From NCBI GenBank assembly GCA_013816725.1, contig JACDEA010000161.1, positions 1 through 5,821 of the forward strand: a stretch of DNA of 5,821 bases, written 5' to 3'. The translations under genes were made by a program, and so were the position numbers. This DNA comes from Actinomycetota bacterium (GTDB lineage: Bacteria > Actinomycetota > Acidimicrobiia > Acidimicrobiales > JACDEA01). Numbering within the stretch: the first letter of the stretch is position 1; each line of letters opens with the position of its first letter. The notes under the pieces are model-generated. The model ran no database searches. It was given only the letters and a program-made list of their open reading frames with translations, and had not been told where the DNA came from. Shown here one piece after another: positions 1 to 5,622 of this stretch.

Positions 1-1
1 C

Positions 2-598
2 ACCGCCGGCGCCCTTCGACGCTACCTGGACCGCCACGGGGAACTCCCCGACAAACCGCTGGTCGCCGGCGTGCCGGTCTCGACGCGCCAAGGCGCGACC
101 GGCGACGACGAGATCAGAGCCAACAGTGTGTCGAACATGTTCACCGCGCTGCGGACCGACGTCGCCGACCCCGTCGAGCGGATACAAGCCATCAGCGCCG
201 TCACCAAGGTGGCCAAGGAGGTCCACCAAGCGTTGGGCGCCGACATGCTCGCCGACTGGTCAGAGCTGACCCCGCCCCGCCCCTTCGCCGCCTGGATGCG
301 CACGTACTCGCGCTTGCGTCTGGCCGAGCGCCATCGCCCGCCGATCAACCTCGTCGTGTCCAACGTTCCCGGCCCGAGCGTGCCGTTGCACATCGCCGGC
401 GCCCGGCTGGTGTCGCTCTATTCCATGGGCCCGATCCTCGAGGGGATAGGCCTCAACGTGACGGTGTGGAGCTACCTCGACCAACTGAACTGGGGCGTCG
501 TGTCGACGCCCGAAGCGATGCCCGACCTATGGGACTTCACCACCGATCTCCACGATGCACTCGACGAACTGAAGAAGGCCGCTAGCGCTGCCCCGTGA
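2..598 (+). CDS. Wax ester synthase/diacylglycerol acyltransferase (WS/DGAT), C-terminal part
   Basis: The reading frame is open to the left window edge, so the start lies outside; 198 residues of the C-terminal half are visible. Family members esterify acyl-CoA to a fatty alcohol or diacylglycerol, making wax esters or triacylglycerol storage lipid at the membrane. Support is the run of C-terminal family landmarks, numbered from the window edge: GALRRYL near residue 3, as follows the ND-VLA segment in the family; VPVSTR near 24; NSVSNMF at 41-47; the DVADPVERI segment near 53; and NLVVSNVPGP at 116-125, followed by the conserved G-P-x-x-E-G-x-G-L-N stretch. The acyltransferase HHxxxDG motif would lie upstream, so activity cannot be judged. 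The stop at 596-598 lies inside the tail of the convergent TetR gene. The gene may be functionally separate from the cluster to its right. Confidence 0.9.
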   Translation, partial: TAGALRRYLDRHGELPDKPLVAGVPVSTRQGATGDDEIRANSVSNMFTALRTDVADPVERIQAISAVTKVAKEVHQALGADMLADWSELTPPRPFAAWMRTYSRLRLAERHRPPINLVVSNVPGPSVPLHIAGARLVSLYSMGPILEGIGLNVTVWSYLDQLNWGVVSTPEAMPDLWDFTTDLHDALDELKKAASAAP

Positions 599-1226
599 CG
601 GTGCCGTGGATGATCCGGGCCAACGTCTCGACCAGGTCGGCCCGGCTGAGCCCGCGGTCCTCGATGCTCACGTGGTGGGCGGCCATGCGCTCCAGCATGG
701 CGACCAGGCCGGCGGCCGCCGCGTAGGCCTGCAACTCGGGGGCGACGCGCCCGCCGGTTTGGGCGGCGACGATCTGCATGCGCAGCCGATCGGTGATGCG
801 GCTGAGGGTGCGGATGCGCACGTCCCGGAACCGGGCGTCGCCCTCCTCCGACGCCAGGTTGCGCACGCGCAGGATCGCCCGGTACCGGTCCCAGTACGAC
901 ACGAAACTGTCGACCAGCTGCCGCGCACTGTCGAGGCCGGCCCGCCCCCGCCACGGTTCGTCGAGCAGATGGACGATGGGGTCCAGCTCGTCGGCCACTT
1001 CGTCGGCCAGGACAAGCACTGCACTCTCGACATCGGAGAAGTACTGGTAGAAGGTCGCCGGCGACGTGCCCACGGCGCGGGCGATGTCGACGACGCGCAC
1101 GTCGCGGATCGAGCGCGACTCGAGCAGTCCCTGGGTCGCGTCGAGGAGCCGGCGTCGGGTTTCCTGGGCGCGGCGACCGAGCGGGCGGCCGTCGATGGCG
1201 ACAACGCCCGTCTGCGGCTCGGTCAC
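582..1226 (-). CDS. TetR-family transcriptional regulator
   Basis: A 214-residue protein, normal length for TetR repressors, which bind DNA as dimers and release it when a ligand enters the C-terminal domain. The N-terminal DNA-binding domain covers about residues 18-66. Its helix-turn-helix is VVDIARAVGTSPATFYQYF at 45-63, with the typical T-x-x-TFYxYF recognition-helix pattern, preceded by the RRxxETRRRLLDA first helix. The rest is helical and divergent, as expected for the ligand domain. The GTG start at 1226 is chosen because it gives a normal N-terminal arm and lies just downstream of a -10-like TAGGGT. It is divergent from the CoA-transferase gene with only 26 bp between the start codons, the usual arrangement for local control. 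The palindrome at 1244-1260 is its likely operator, which would also make it autoregulated (inference). The ligand is unknown; an acyl-CoA from the neighbouring pathway is plausible. Confidence 0.93.
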   Translation of the reverse strand: MTEPQTGVVAIDGRPLGRRAQETRRRLLDATQGLLESRSIRDVRVVDIARAVGTSPATFYQYFSDVESAVLVLADEVADELDPIVHLLDEPWRGRAGLDSARQLVDSFVSYWDRYRAILRVRNLASEEGDARFRDVRIRTLSRITDRLRMQIVAAQTGGRVAPELQAYAAAAGLVAMLERMAAHHVSIEDRGLSRADLVETLARIIHGTVTGQR

Positions 1227-1234
1227 GCGGGCTG

Positions 1235-1240
1235 ACCCTA
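1235..1240 (-). promoter_or_regulatory. Candidate -10 element of the TetR gene
   Basis: On the minus strand TAGGGT fits the loose actinobacterial TAnnnT consensus and is followed by 8 bases and then the GTG start at 1226, so the transcript would begin at or within a base or two of the start codon. No convincing -35 box and no Shine-Dalgarno sequence are visible. An overlapping alternative is GATACT at 1245-1240. Confidence 0.4.
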
Positions 1241-1244
1241 GTAT
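1239..1244 (+). promoter_or_regulatory. Candidate -10 element of the CoA-transferase gene
   Basis: TAGTAT fits TAnnnT and is followed by 8 bases and then the GTG start at 1253, which suggests a leaderless or nearly leaderless transcript. The bases before the start have no Shine-Dalgarno match. No clear -35 box is seen. It shares two bases with the opposing -10 candidate of the TetR gene, so the two promoters would overlap. Confidence 0.45.
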
Positions 1245-1260
1245 CTGACGCTGTGTCAGA
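1244..1260. promoter_or_regulatory. Palindromic operator, probably bound by the adjacent TetR protein
   Basis: TCTGACGCTGTGTCAGA is a dyad with perfect 6-bp outer arms (TCTGAC and GTCAGA) around 5 bases. Taken as 8-bp arms around the central T at 1252, seven of eight pairs match. Length, symmetry and position are typical of TetR-family operators. It begins at the last base of the CoA-transferase -10 candidate and extends over its GTG start codon, so a bound repressor would block that promoter. It also lies just upstream of the TetR gene's own promoter. Assignment to this TetR protein is inference from position. Confidence 0.7.
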
Positions 1261-2500
1261 ACGGGAGGCGCCGCTGGCCGGCGTGCGCATAATCGAGTGC
1301 TCGATGCTCGGCCCCGGCGCGGTGACGACCCACCTCGCCGACCTCGGGGCCGACGTCATCAAAGTGGAGCCGCCGGCGGGCGACTACATCCGCCAGATGA
1401 CGTGGCCGATCGTCGAAGGCGTCTCCCTGATGCACCTCCACATAAGCCGGGGCAAGCGCAGCATCGTGCTCGACCTGCGTACGCCGGAGGGCGCCGCCGT
1501 CTTCCTCGAACTCGTCCGCACCGCCGACGCCGTGGTCGAGGCCATGCGCCCGGGCGGCTTGGCTCGGCGCGGGCTGGGCTACGAGCAGCTCAAGGAGATC
1601 AACCCGAAGATCGTGTTCTGCACCGTCACCGGTTACGGGATGACCGGTCCCTACCGCGACCTGCCGAGCCACGGCATCGCCTATGACGCGTGGGCCGGAC
1701 TGGTGCAACCGGAGATCACCGAGGACGGCTCCTGCGCCATGCCCGAGCACCCGTCGGTGGGGATCCACGCCGGGCCTCTTTTCGCCGCCTTCGGGATCCT
1801 CGCCGGCATCACCCGCGCTCGGGCCACCGGCAAGGGTGCCTGGTTGGAGGTCGCGCAGTCCGACGCGTCGGCGGCCATGGACTGGTTGCGCAGCGAGACG
1901 TGGAAAGCCTACGAGCGGCCCCAAGCCGAGGTCACCGGCAACAAGGCCGACGACTACGAGCGCCGCGCACCGGGGACAGCGGGGATGCGCGACGGCGTCC
2001 GCTACCAGTTCTACGAAACCACCGACGGCCACATCCTTTTCATGGCCTCGGAGCGCGAGTTCTGGAAGAACTTCTGCGAGGGCGTCGCTCGCGGCGACCT
2101 CTTCGAAGCGCACCCCGGTTCGCAGTACGGCGACCACGCCCGCGGCAACAAGGAACTGCAAAAGGAGCTGGCCGAGATCTTCCGCAGCCGTACGACTGCG
2201 GAGTGGGTCGTCTTCGGGGGTGAAGTGAACACGCCGATCGCCCCGGCCAACACGCCGCAGACCCTGGCCGATGACCCGCAGTTCGCCGACCGCATGTGGT
2301 GGCTCCCGCGCGATCGACTCGGCTCCGAGCAGATCCCGACGCCGGTGAAGTTCCTCGACGAGGATCTGCCGATCCCGACCAAGGCGCCTACCGTCGGCCA
2401 GCACACCGACACGGTGTTGCGCGACGTATTGGGCTACGACGACGCGAGGATCGCGAAGCTACGCGCCTCCGGCGCGCTCGGTCAGGCCGGAGACCAATAG
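1253..2500 (+). CDS. CaiB/BaiF family (family III) CoA-transferase
   Basis: A 415-residue protein, the usual length for family III CoA-transferases, which move CoA between carboxylic acids through an aspartyl-CoA intermediate; racemases of the same fold act on alpha-methylacyl-CoA. N-terminal family landmarks are present: PLAGVRIIECS at 7-17, LGADVIKVEPPAGD at 31-44, and SRGKRSIVLDLRTPEG at 65-80, followed by the GLGYEQLKEINPKIVFCTVTGYG segment around 107-129. The catalytic aspartate is most likely Asp145 in AYDAWAGL (bases 1685-1687), which aligns by position with the family nucleophile. The GTG at 1253 gives a standard N-terminus and has no Shine-Dalgarno sequence. It is divergent from the TetR gene and its start codon is inside the probable operator. 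The 3' end overlaps the convergent NIPSNAP-like gene by 42 bp. The acyl donor and acceptor cannot be predicted; the neighbouring dehydrogenases suggest activation of an acid for beta-oxidation-like breakdown. Confidence 0.93.
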   Translation: MSEREAPLAGVRIIECSMLGPGAVTTHLADLGADVIKVEPPAGDYIRQMTWPIVEGVSLMHLHISRGKRSIVLDLRTPEGAAVFLELVRTADAVVEAMRPGGLARRGLGYEQLKEINPKIVFCTVTGYGMTGPYRDLPSHGIAYDAWAGLVQPEITEDGSCAMPEHPSVGIHAGPLFAAFGILAGITRARATGKGAWLEVAQSDASAAMDWLRSETWKAYERPQAEVTGNKADDYERRAPGTAGMRDGVRYQFYETTDGHILFMASEREFWKNFCEGVARGDLFEAHPGSQYGDHARGNKELQKELAEIFRSRTTAEWVVFGGEVNTPIAPANTPQTLADDPQFADRMWWLPRDRLGSEQIPTPVKFLDEDLPIPTKAPTVGQHTDTVLRDVLGYDDARIAKLRASGALGQAGDQ

Positions 2501-3100
2501 CTCCTCACGCCAGCGCGTCGTGAAGTGGCGGCGGCGCGCCGGCCAGTCGATGTCCAGGTCGGCCTGTTCGAATTCGAGGTGGCTGGCCAGGTCCGTCGCC
2601 CACAGCGTGACCACTTCGACATCGGTGAACTGCACCTCGAACGCGCCCACCAACCGATGGCCGTGCCGCGCGGCAACTGGGGCCCACTCCTCGCGGACCG
2701 CAGCGAGATATTCCGACGCTGCGCCGGGGCGCACCTCGGTCAGCTCGTGTACCCACAACTCACCCGTCGCCGCGTCGTCCACGTCGCCGACCGCGCTCAG
2801 CAGGCGGTCGAAGCCTCCCGTTCGCGTCGCGTAGGCCTCTTGCCACCATTCGCCCAGCGGGCGGTTCTCGGCCCGCTTCACGTTGGCCGCGTTCACGAGT
2901 CGCCCCCAACCCTCCCAACCGTCGATCGCCCACAGGTTCACGACCTGCGGCCAGCGCCCGGTGACGCCGACGACCTGCCAGGTGCCGAACAGCGTGAGCC
3001 CGCGGTCGGCCGCCGCGTCGGTGTCGAACCGCTCGGTCAGCTCCATGTATCGCCGGGCGCCCTCCCCGACGATGTCGATCACCTCATGCAGATAGAGCAT
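2459..3100 (-). CDS. NIPSNAP-like protein with two dimeric alpha-beta barrel domains
   Basis: A 213-residue cytoplasmic protein without signal peptide or membrane segment. It has two similar halves, about residues 1-75 and 112-185. Both start with a strand of the same type (LYLHEV at 2-7, LWVHEL at 115-120), followed by a helix, then a strand pair ending in VVNLWAID at 53-60 and VVTLWATD at 163-170. This matches the duplicated ferredoxin-like (dimeric alpha-beta barrel) fold of NIPSNAP-type proteins, whose biochemical role in bacteria is mostly unknown; related folds include small monooxygenases and isomerases. It is the last gene of the four-gene operon. Its ATG at 3098-3100 lies inside the end of the short dehydrogenase gene (17-bp overlap), which suggests coupled translation. 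No catalytic residues can be assigned. Family placement is by pattern and internal duplication; the function is open. Confidence 0.75.
   Translation of the reverse strand: MLYLHEVIDIVGEGARRYMELTERFDTDAAADRGLTLFGTWQVVGVTGRWPQVVNLWAIDGWEGWGRLVNAANVKRAENRPLGEWWQEAYATRTGGFDRLLSAVGDVDDAATGELWVHELTEVRPGAASEYLAAVREEWAPVAARHGHRLVGAFEVQFTDVEVVTLWATDLASHLEFEQADLDIDWPARRRHFTTRWREELLVSGLTERAGGA
2467..2492. terminator. Candidate bidirectional hairpin in the convergent gene overlap
   Basis: CTCCGGC at 2467-2473 pairs perfectly with GCCGGAG at 2486-2492 across a 12-base loop. This is the region where the CoA-transferase and NIPSNAP-like genes overlap tail to tail, so the hairpin could act in both directions. 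There is no T-tract on either side, so it is not a classical intrinsic terminator. GC-rich coding DNA makes chance hairpins common, so confidence is low. Confidence 0.3.
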
Positions 3101-3890
3101 CGGCGTGTTCGTCGGTTGTTCCGAACTGGCGATCGAGAATCCAGGCCCGTTTCAGGTACAGGTGCACGTCGACCTCCCAGGTGAATCCCATGCCGCCGTG
3201 AACCTGGAACGACGTCTTGGCGTTGGCCACCGCGGCGTCGCCAGCGAGAATCTTGGCCGCCGACGCCGAACGGTCAGTCGGATCCACGGCGGCGGCGTGA
3301 ACCGCGGCGCGCGCCAACTCGGCCCGCACGAAGGAATCGGCCAGCAAGTGCTTGATCGACTGGAACCGCCCGATCGGCGTATCGAATTGCTCGCGCTCCT
3401 TGGCGTAGGCCACCGCGGCATCGGTGCACGCCGCGGCCATGCCCACCATGTACGCGGCAGTGAGAATCGCACCGGGCCGCTGATAGTCCGTGATCGCCGC
3501 CGCGCCGGTTGTGTGGACCGGAGTCAGCGGGTCGATGGGATTGGCGACCGGTGCGAGGTCGTCGGGATCGCCGAGCAGGCGGTCGGCCATCTTTGCGTGG
3601 GCCACCAGGCCGGCGCTGGCGCCGGTCACGACCTCGTCGGCACTGTGCGCGAGCACGCCCCAGACCAGCGGACCGGGAACCAACGCCCGGCCCAACTCCT
3701 CGACCACCACCGCTTCCTCGGCCAGGCCGAAGCGGAGGTCCGGCAGCGAGAACACGCCGGCGTCGGCCAGTTCCTTCCACACCGCAGCGTCGAACCCCTC
3801 GCGCACGCGGGCCATCGGAAACTTGCCCACGCACAGGGCACGGATGCCGTCACGCAACGCGACCTGGTCGTCGTTCAGCACAAACCTCAT
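3084..3890 (-). CDS. Short acyl-CoA dehydrogenase-like subunit
   Basis: A 268-residue acyl-CoA dehydrogenase homologue, more than 100 residues shorter than the usual 370-400. An N-terminal helical part (LNDDQVALRDGIRALC at 5-20, EEAVVVEELGRALVPGP at 58-74) and a good C-terminal helical domain are present: YAKEREQFDTPIGRFQSIKH at 162-181 and QVHGGMGFTWEVD at 229-241. The central beta domain is nearly gone, including the E-P-x-A-G-S-D motif. The place of the C-terminal catalytic glutamate found in medium-chain enzymes reads RQFGTTDEH (253-261), with no glutamate at the catalytic position. It is therefore probably a non-catalytic partner of the full-length dehydrogenase upstream, as in the heterotetrameric dehydrogenases of mycobacterial cholesterol side-chain degradation (FadE26-FadE27, FadE28-FadE29). 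Its ATG overlaps the partner's stop as ATGA (4 bp), consistent with coupled, matched synthesis. No internal frameshift is seen, so the shortening looks natural. Confidence 0.88.
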   Translation of the reverse strand: MRFVLNDDQVALRDGIRALCVGKFPMARVREGFDAAVWKELADAGVFSLPDLRFGLAEEAVVVEELGRALVPGPLVWGVLAHSADEVVTGASAGLVAHAKMADRLLGDPDDLAPVANPIDPLTPVHTTGAAAITDYQRPGAILTAAYMVGMAAACTDAAVAYAKEREQFDTPIGRFQSIKHLLADSFVRAELARAAVHAAAVDPTDRSASAAKILAGDAAVANAKTSFQVHGGMGFTWEVDVHLYLKRAWILDRQFGTTDEHADALSA

Positions 3891-5014
3891 CGGGGCAATC
3901 CCAGGATGCGCTCGCCGATGATGTTGCGTTGTATCTGACTGGTGCCGGCGGCGACCGTAAGCGCCAGCACCCGGAGACGCTCCTCCACATAGGTGTTATC
4001 GAGCGACAGCGAGCCGCCCTCGAGGCACTTGAGCGCGAGATCGCCCACCCGCTGCACGACCTCGGTGTACGCCAACTTCCCCACCGACGCGCTAGGCCCC
4101 GGCGCGCCGTGTTCGGCTGCTTCTGACACCGCCCGACGCGTGAGCGCCCACACGCCGTCCAGCTCGGCCACGATCCGGCCGTACTCCCGCCGGTAGCCGG
4201 CGAGTTGCGCGGCCGGCCGCAGCTCCTCGACACGTCGGCGGGTCTCGAGCATCTCCCCGACCAACGATGTCCCCCGTTCGAAGCTGAACGTGACCATGGC
4301 GACGCGCCATCCGTCGTGTTCGGGCCCAACCAGGTTGGCCGCCGGCACCCGCACCTCGTCGAGGTACAGCTCGCTGAACTCCGACGACCCCAGCACGGTT
4401 TTCAGCGGCCGCACGTCGATACCCGGCGTGTCCATGTCGAGCACCAGCCAGCTGATCCCCTTGTGCTTCGACGCGTCGGGATCGGTGCGCACGAGCAGTT
4501 CGGCGCGCTCGGCCACTTGCGCGAACGACGTCCAGATCTTGTGGCCACTGACGATGTAGTCGTCGCCGTCGCGAACGGCCCGCGTGCGCAACGACGCCAG
4601 GTCAGATCCGGCCGACGGCTCGCTGAACCCTTGGCACCACACCTCGTCGCCCCGCAGGATGGCCGGAAGGTACCGGGCTTTCTGCTCCGCGGTCCCTTCG
4701 GCGATCAGTGTCGGACCGGCGTGGAGGAGCCCGACGAAGTTCACGCCGACGTTGGGAGCCCGGGCCGCCGCCATCTCCTCGAGGAACACCAGATGTTCGC
4801 CCGGAGTGGCGCCCCGCCCGCCGTAGTCGGTCGACCAGTCGATGCCGGCATATCCGGCGTCGAAGAGGCGCTTCTGCCAATCGGTGTCGAAGCTGCGGCG
4901 CGCCTCCCAGTCCTCGCGGGCCGGCGGCGCCGAGAGCGGCGGCAGGGTCGTGTCGAGCCAGGCTCGGACCTCGGCCCGGAACGCGGCCTCAACGGCCGAG
5001 TCGGTCAGGTCCAC
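3887..5014 (-). CDS. Full-length acyl-CoA dehydrogenase, probable catalytic subunit
   Basis: A 375-residue flavoenzyme of the acyl-CoA dehydrogenase family, which oxidises acyl-CoA to trans-2-enoyl-CoA using FAD. All three domains are present: the N-terminal helices (EAAFRAEVRAWL near 9-20, WSTDYGGRGATPGEH near 60-73), the beta domain (WCQGFSEPSAGSDLAS at 126-141, GHKIWTS at 157-163, SELYLDEVRVPAANLVG at 214-230), and the C-terminal helical domain ending in AAGTSQIQRNIIGERILGLPR. The likely catalytic base is Glu246 in FSFERG, the position used by FadE26-like and isovaleryl-CoA dehydrogenase-type enzymes; the alternative C-terminal position is not glutamate here. The GTG start at 5014 gives a standard N-terminus and overlaps the upstream gene by 10 bp. 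The short dehydrogenase follows with an ATGA overlap, so a mixed complex is likely. Substrate is unknown; known heteromeric relatives act on steroid or other bulky acyl-CoA esters. Confidence 0.93.
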   Translation of the reverse strand: MDLTDSAVEAAFRAEVRAWLDTTLPPLSAPPAREDWEARRSFDTDWQKRLFDAGYAGIDWSTDYGGRGATPGEHLVFLEEMAAARAPNVGVNFVGLLHAGPTLIAEGTAEQKARYLPAILRGDEVWCQGFSEPSAGSDLASLRTRAVRDGDDYIVSGHKIWTSFAQVAERAELLVRTDPDASKHKGISWLVLDMDTPGIDVRPLKTVLGSSEFSELYLDEVRVPAANLVGPEHDGWRVAMVTFSFERGTSLVGEMLETRRRVEELRPAAQLAGYRREYGRIVAELDGVWALTRRAVSEAAEHGAPGPSASVGKLAYTEVVQRVGDLALKCLEGGSLSLDNTYVEERLRVLALTVAAGTSQIQRNIIGERILGLPR

Positions 5015-5601
5015 GTGGCGAGGATGTCGTCGACGGTCGTGATCGTGGCCACCAACGACAGTGTGTTGGCGAACACCGCGTCCACGTAGTCGGCCGGCAA
5101 CCCGGCAACCGCGTCGCGTGGGATCACGACCTGGTACCCGGCGTTGACCGCGTCGAACGTCAGGTTGGTGATGGCGATGTTGACCGACACGCCGGTGACG
5201 ATCACCGTCGACGCGCCCAGATTGCGCAGCACGGGGTCGAGATCGGTGTTGCCCATCGGCGAGAGCCCGTGGTAGCGGACAAGCTGGATGTCGTCGGGAT
5301 CCGGGCCCAGTTCGGGGACGACCTCAGGCGCCAGCGGTGAGCCGCGCAACGCGCCGAACAGGCGGGCGTTGCGGTTCGACCCGCGCCCGTCGCGCCGCTT
5401 GGTCGCCAAGCAGTGCACGACGTCGACGCCGGCAGGCCGAGCGCCCTTCAACAAGCGGCTGATGTCGGCGACGACGGGTGCGGCGGCGGCGGCCAGCTCG
5501 GGCAACACGGAGGCTTCGTCGACAACGCCGCGTTGAACTTCGGAGGTGACGACGACCGTGTGACCCGGGCGCACGAGTTCGGCCAGATCGGGGCGCGCCA
5601 C
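5005..5601 (-). CDS. Isochorismatase-fold (cysteine hydrolase family) protein with altered catalytic residues
   Basis: A 198-residue protein with the isochorismatase-like fold: first strand HTVVVTSEVQRGVV (14-27), GNTDLDPVLRNLGASTVIVTGV (117-138), VNIAITNLTFDAVNAGYQVV (140-159) and PRDAVAG (161-167). Family enzymes hydrolyse amides, vinyl ethers or similar bonds with an Asp-Lys-Cys triad. All three seem changed here. The usual Asp before M/L-Q is Glu21. The Lys position falls on Arg109 or Tyr110. The Cys position, normally T-N-x-C-V, is Ala143 in VNIAIT. Cys64, in VVHCLAT, is not at the catalytic site. It may be a non-hydrolytic member or use other chemistry. It is the first gene of the four-gene operon and overlaps the dehydrogenase by 10 bp. 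The GTG at 5601 is chosen for the family-like N-terminus and the promoter just before it. Fold is confident; activity is unknown. Confidence 0.82.
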   Translation of the reverse strand: MARPDLAELVRPGHTVVVTSEVQRGVVDEASVLPELAAAAAPVVADISRLLKGARPAGVDVVHCLATKRRDGRGSNRNARLFGALRGSPLAPEVVPELGPDPDDIQLVRYHGLSPMGNTDLDPVLRNLGASTVIVTGVSVNIAITNLTFDAVNAGYQVVIPRDAVAGLPADYVDAVFANTLSLVATITTVDDILATWT

Positions 5602-5603
5602 GA

Positions 5604-5620
5604 TCCGACTGTACGTCAGC
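5604..5620. promoter_or_regulatory. Second, degenerate copy of the TetR-type operator
   Basis: On the plus strand TCCGACTGTACGTCAGC matches the palindrome at 1244-1260 at 10 of 12 arm positions (TCnGAC and GTCAG) with the same 5-base spacing. It covers the -10 candidate of the four-gene operon and ends just before its GTG. It is less symmetrical than the first copy. The match was found by eye; binding by the TetR protein is inference. Confidence 0.5.
5608..5613 (-). promoter_or_regulatory. Candidate -10 element of the four-gene operon
   Basis: On the minus strand TACAGT fits TAnnnT and is followed by 6 bases and then the GTG start at 5601, which suggests a leaderless transcript. A weak -35-like CTGATC lies 17 bases upstream (5636-5631), inside the end of the preceding gene. 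There is no Shine-Dalgarno sequence before the GTG. Confidence 0.45.
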
Positions 5621-5622
5621 GA

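Noticed and set aside
576..600. Possible terminator hairpin at the acyltransferase/TetR tail overlap
   Set aside because: Only a 3-bp GGC/GCC stem around a GCTAGC core is visible, with no T-tract, too weak to report.
472..1362. Longer minus-strand frame overlapping the TetR gene in another phase
   Set aside because: It is Arg/Pro-rich with no fold signature, while the phase chosen for the TetR gene has a textbook helix-turn-helix.
1256..2404. Long open frame (382 codons) antisense to the CoA-transferase
   Set aside because: It mirrors the codon structure of a clear gene in GC-rich DNA, its predicted protein shows no recognisable motif, and the opposite strand has unmistakable family motifs.
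3084..3890. Short dehydrogenase as a pseudogene from internal deletion
   Set aside because: The frame is intact, both ends match the family, and it overlaps its neighbours cleanly. Shortened partner subunits are known for heteromeric dehydrogenases, so a functional short subunit is more likely.
3105..3938. Plus-strand open frame (277 codons) opposite the short dehydrogenase
   Set aside because: It has shadow-frame composition and no domain pattern, and the minus-strand frame carries the conserved dehydrogenase C-terminal domain.
3935..3950. Further TCTGAC half-sites (near 3938 and 4122) as additional operators
   Set aside because: No matching GTCAG arm follows at the right spacing and both lie inside coding sequence, so they look like chance.
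4205..5089. Long plus-strand open frame (294 codons) opposite the full-length dehydrogenase
   Set aside because: It is an antisense shadow with low-complexity Arg/His/Pro-rich composition and no motif; the minus-strand gene is complete and well supported.
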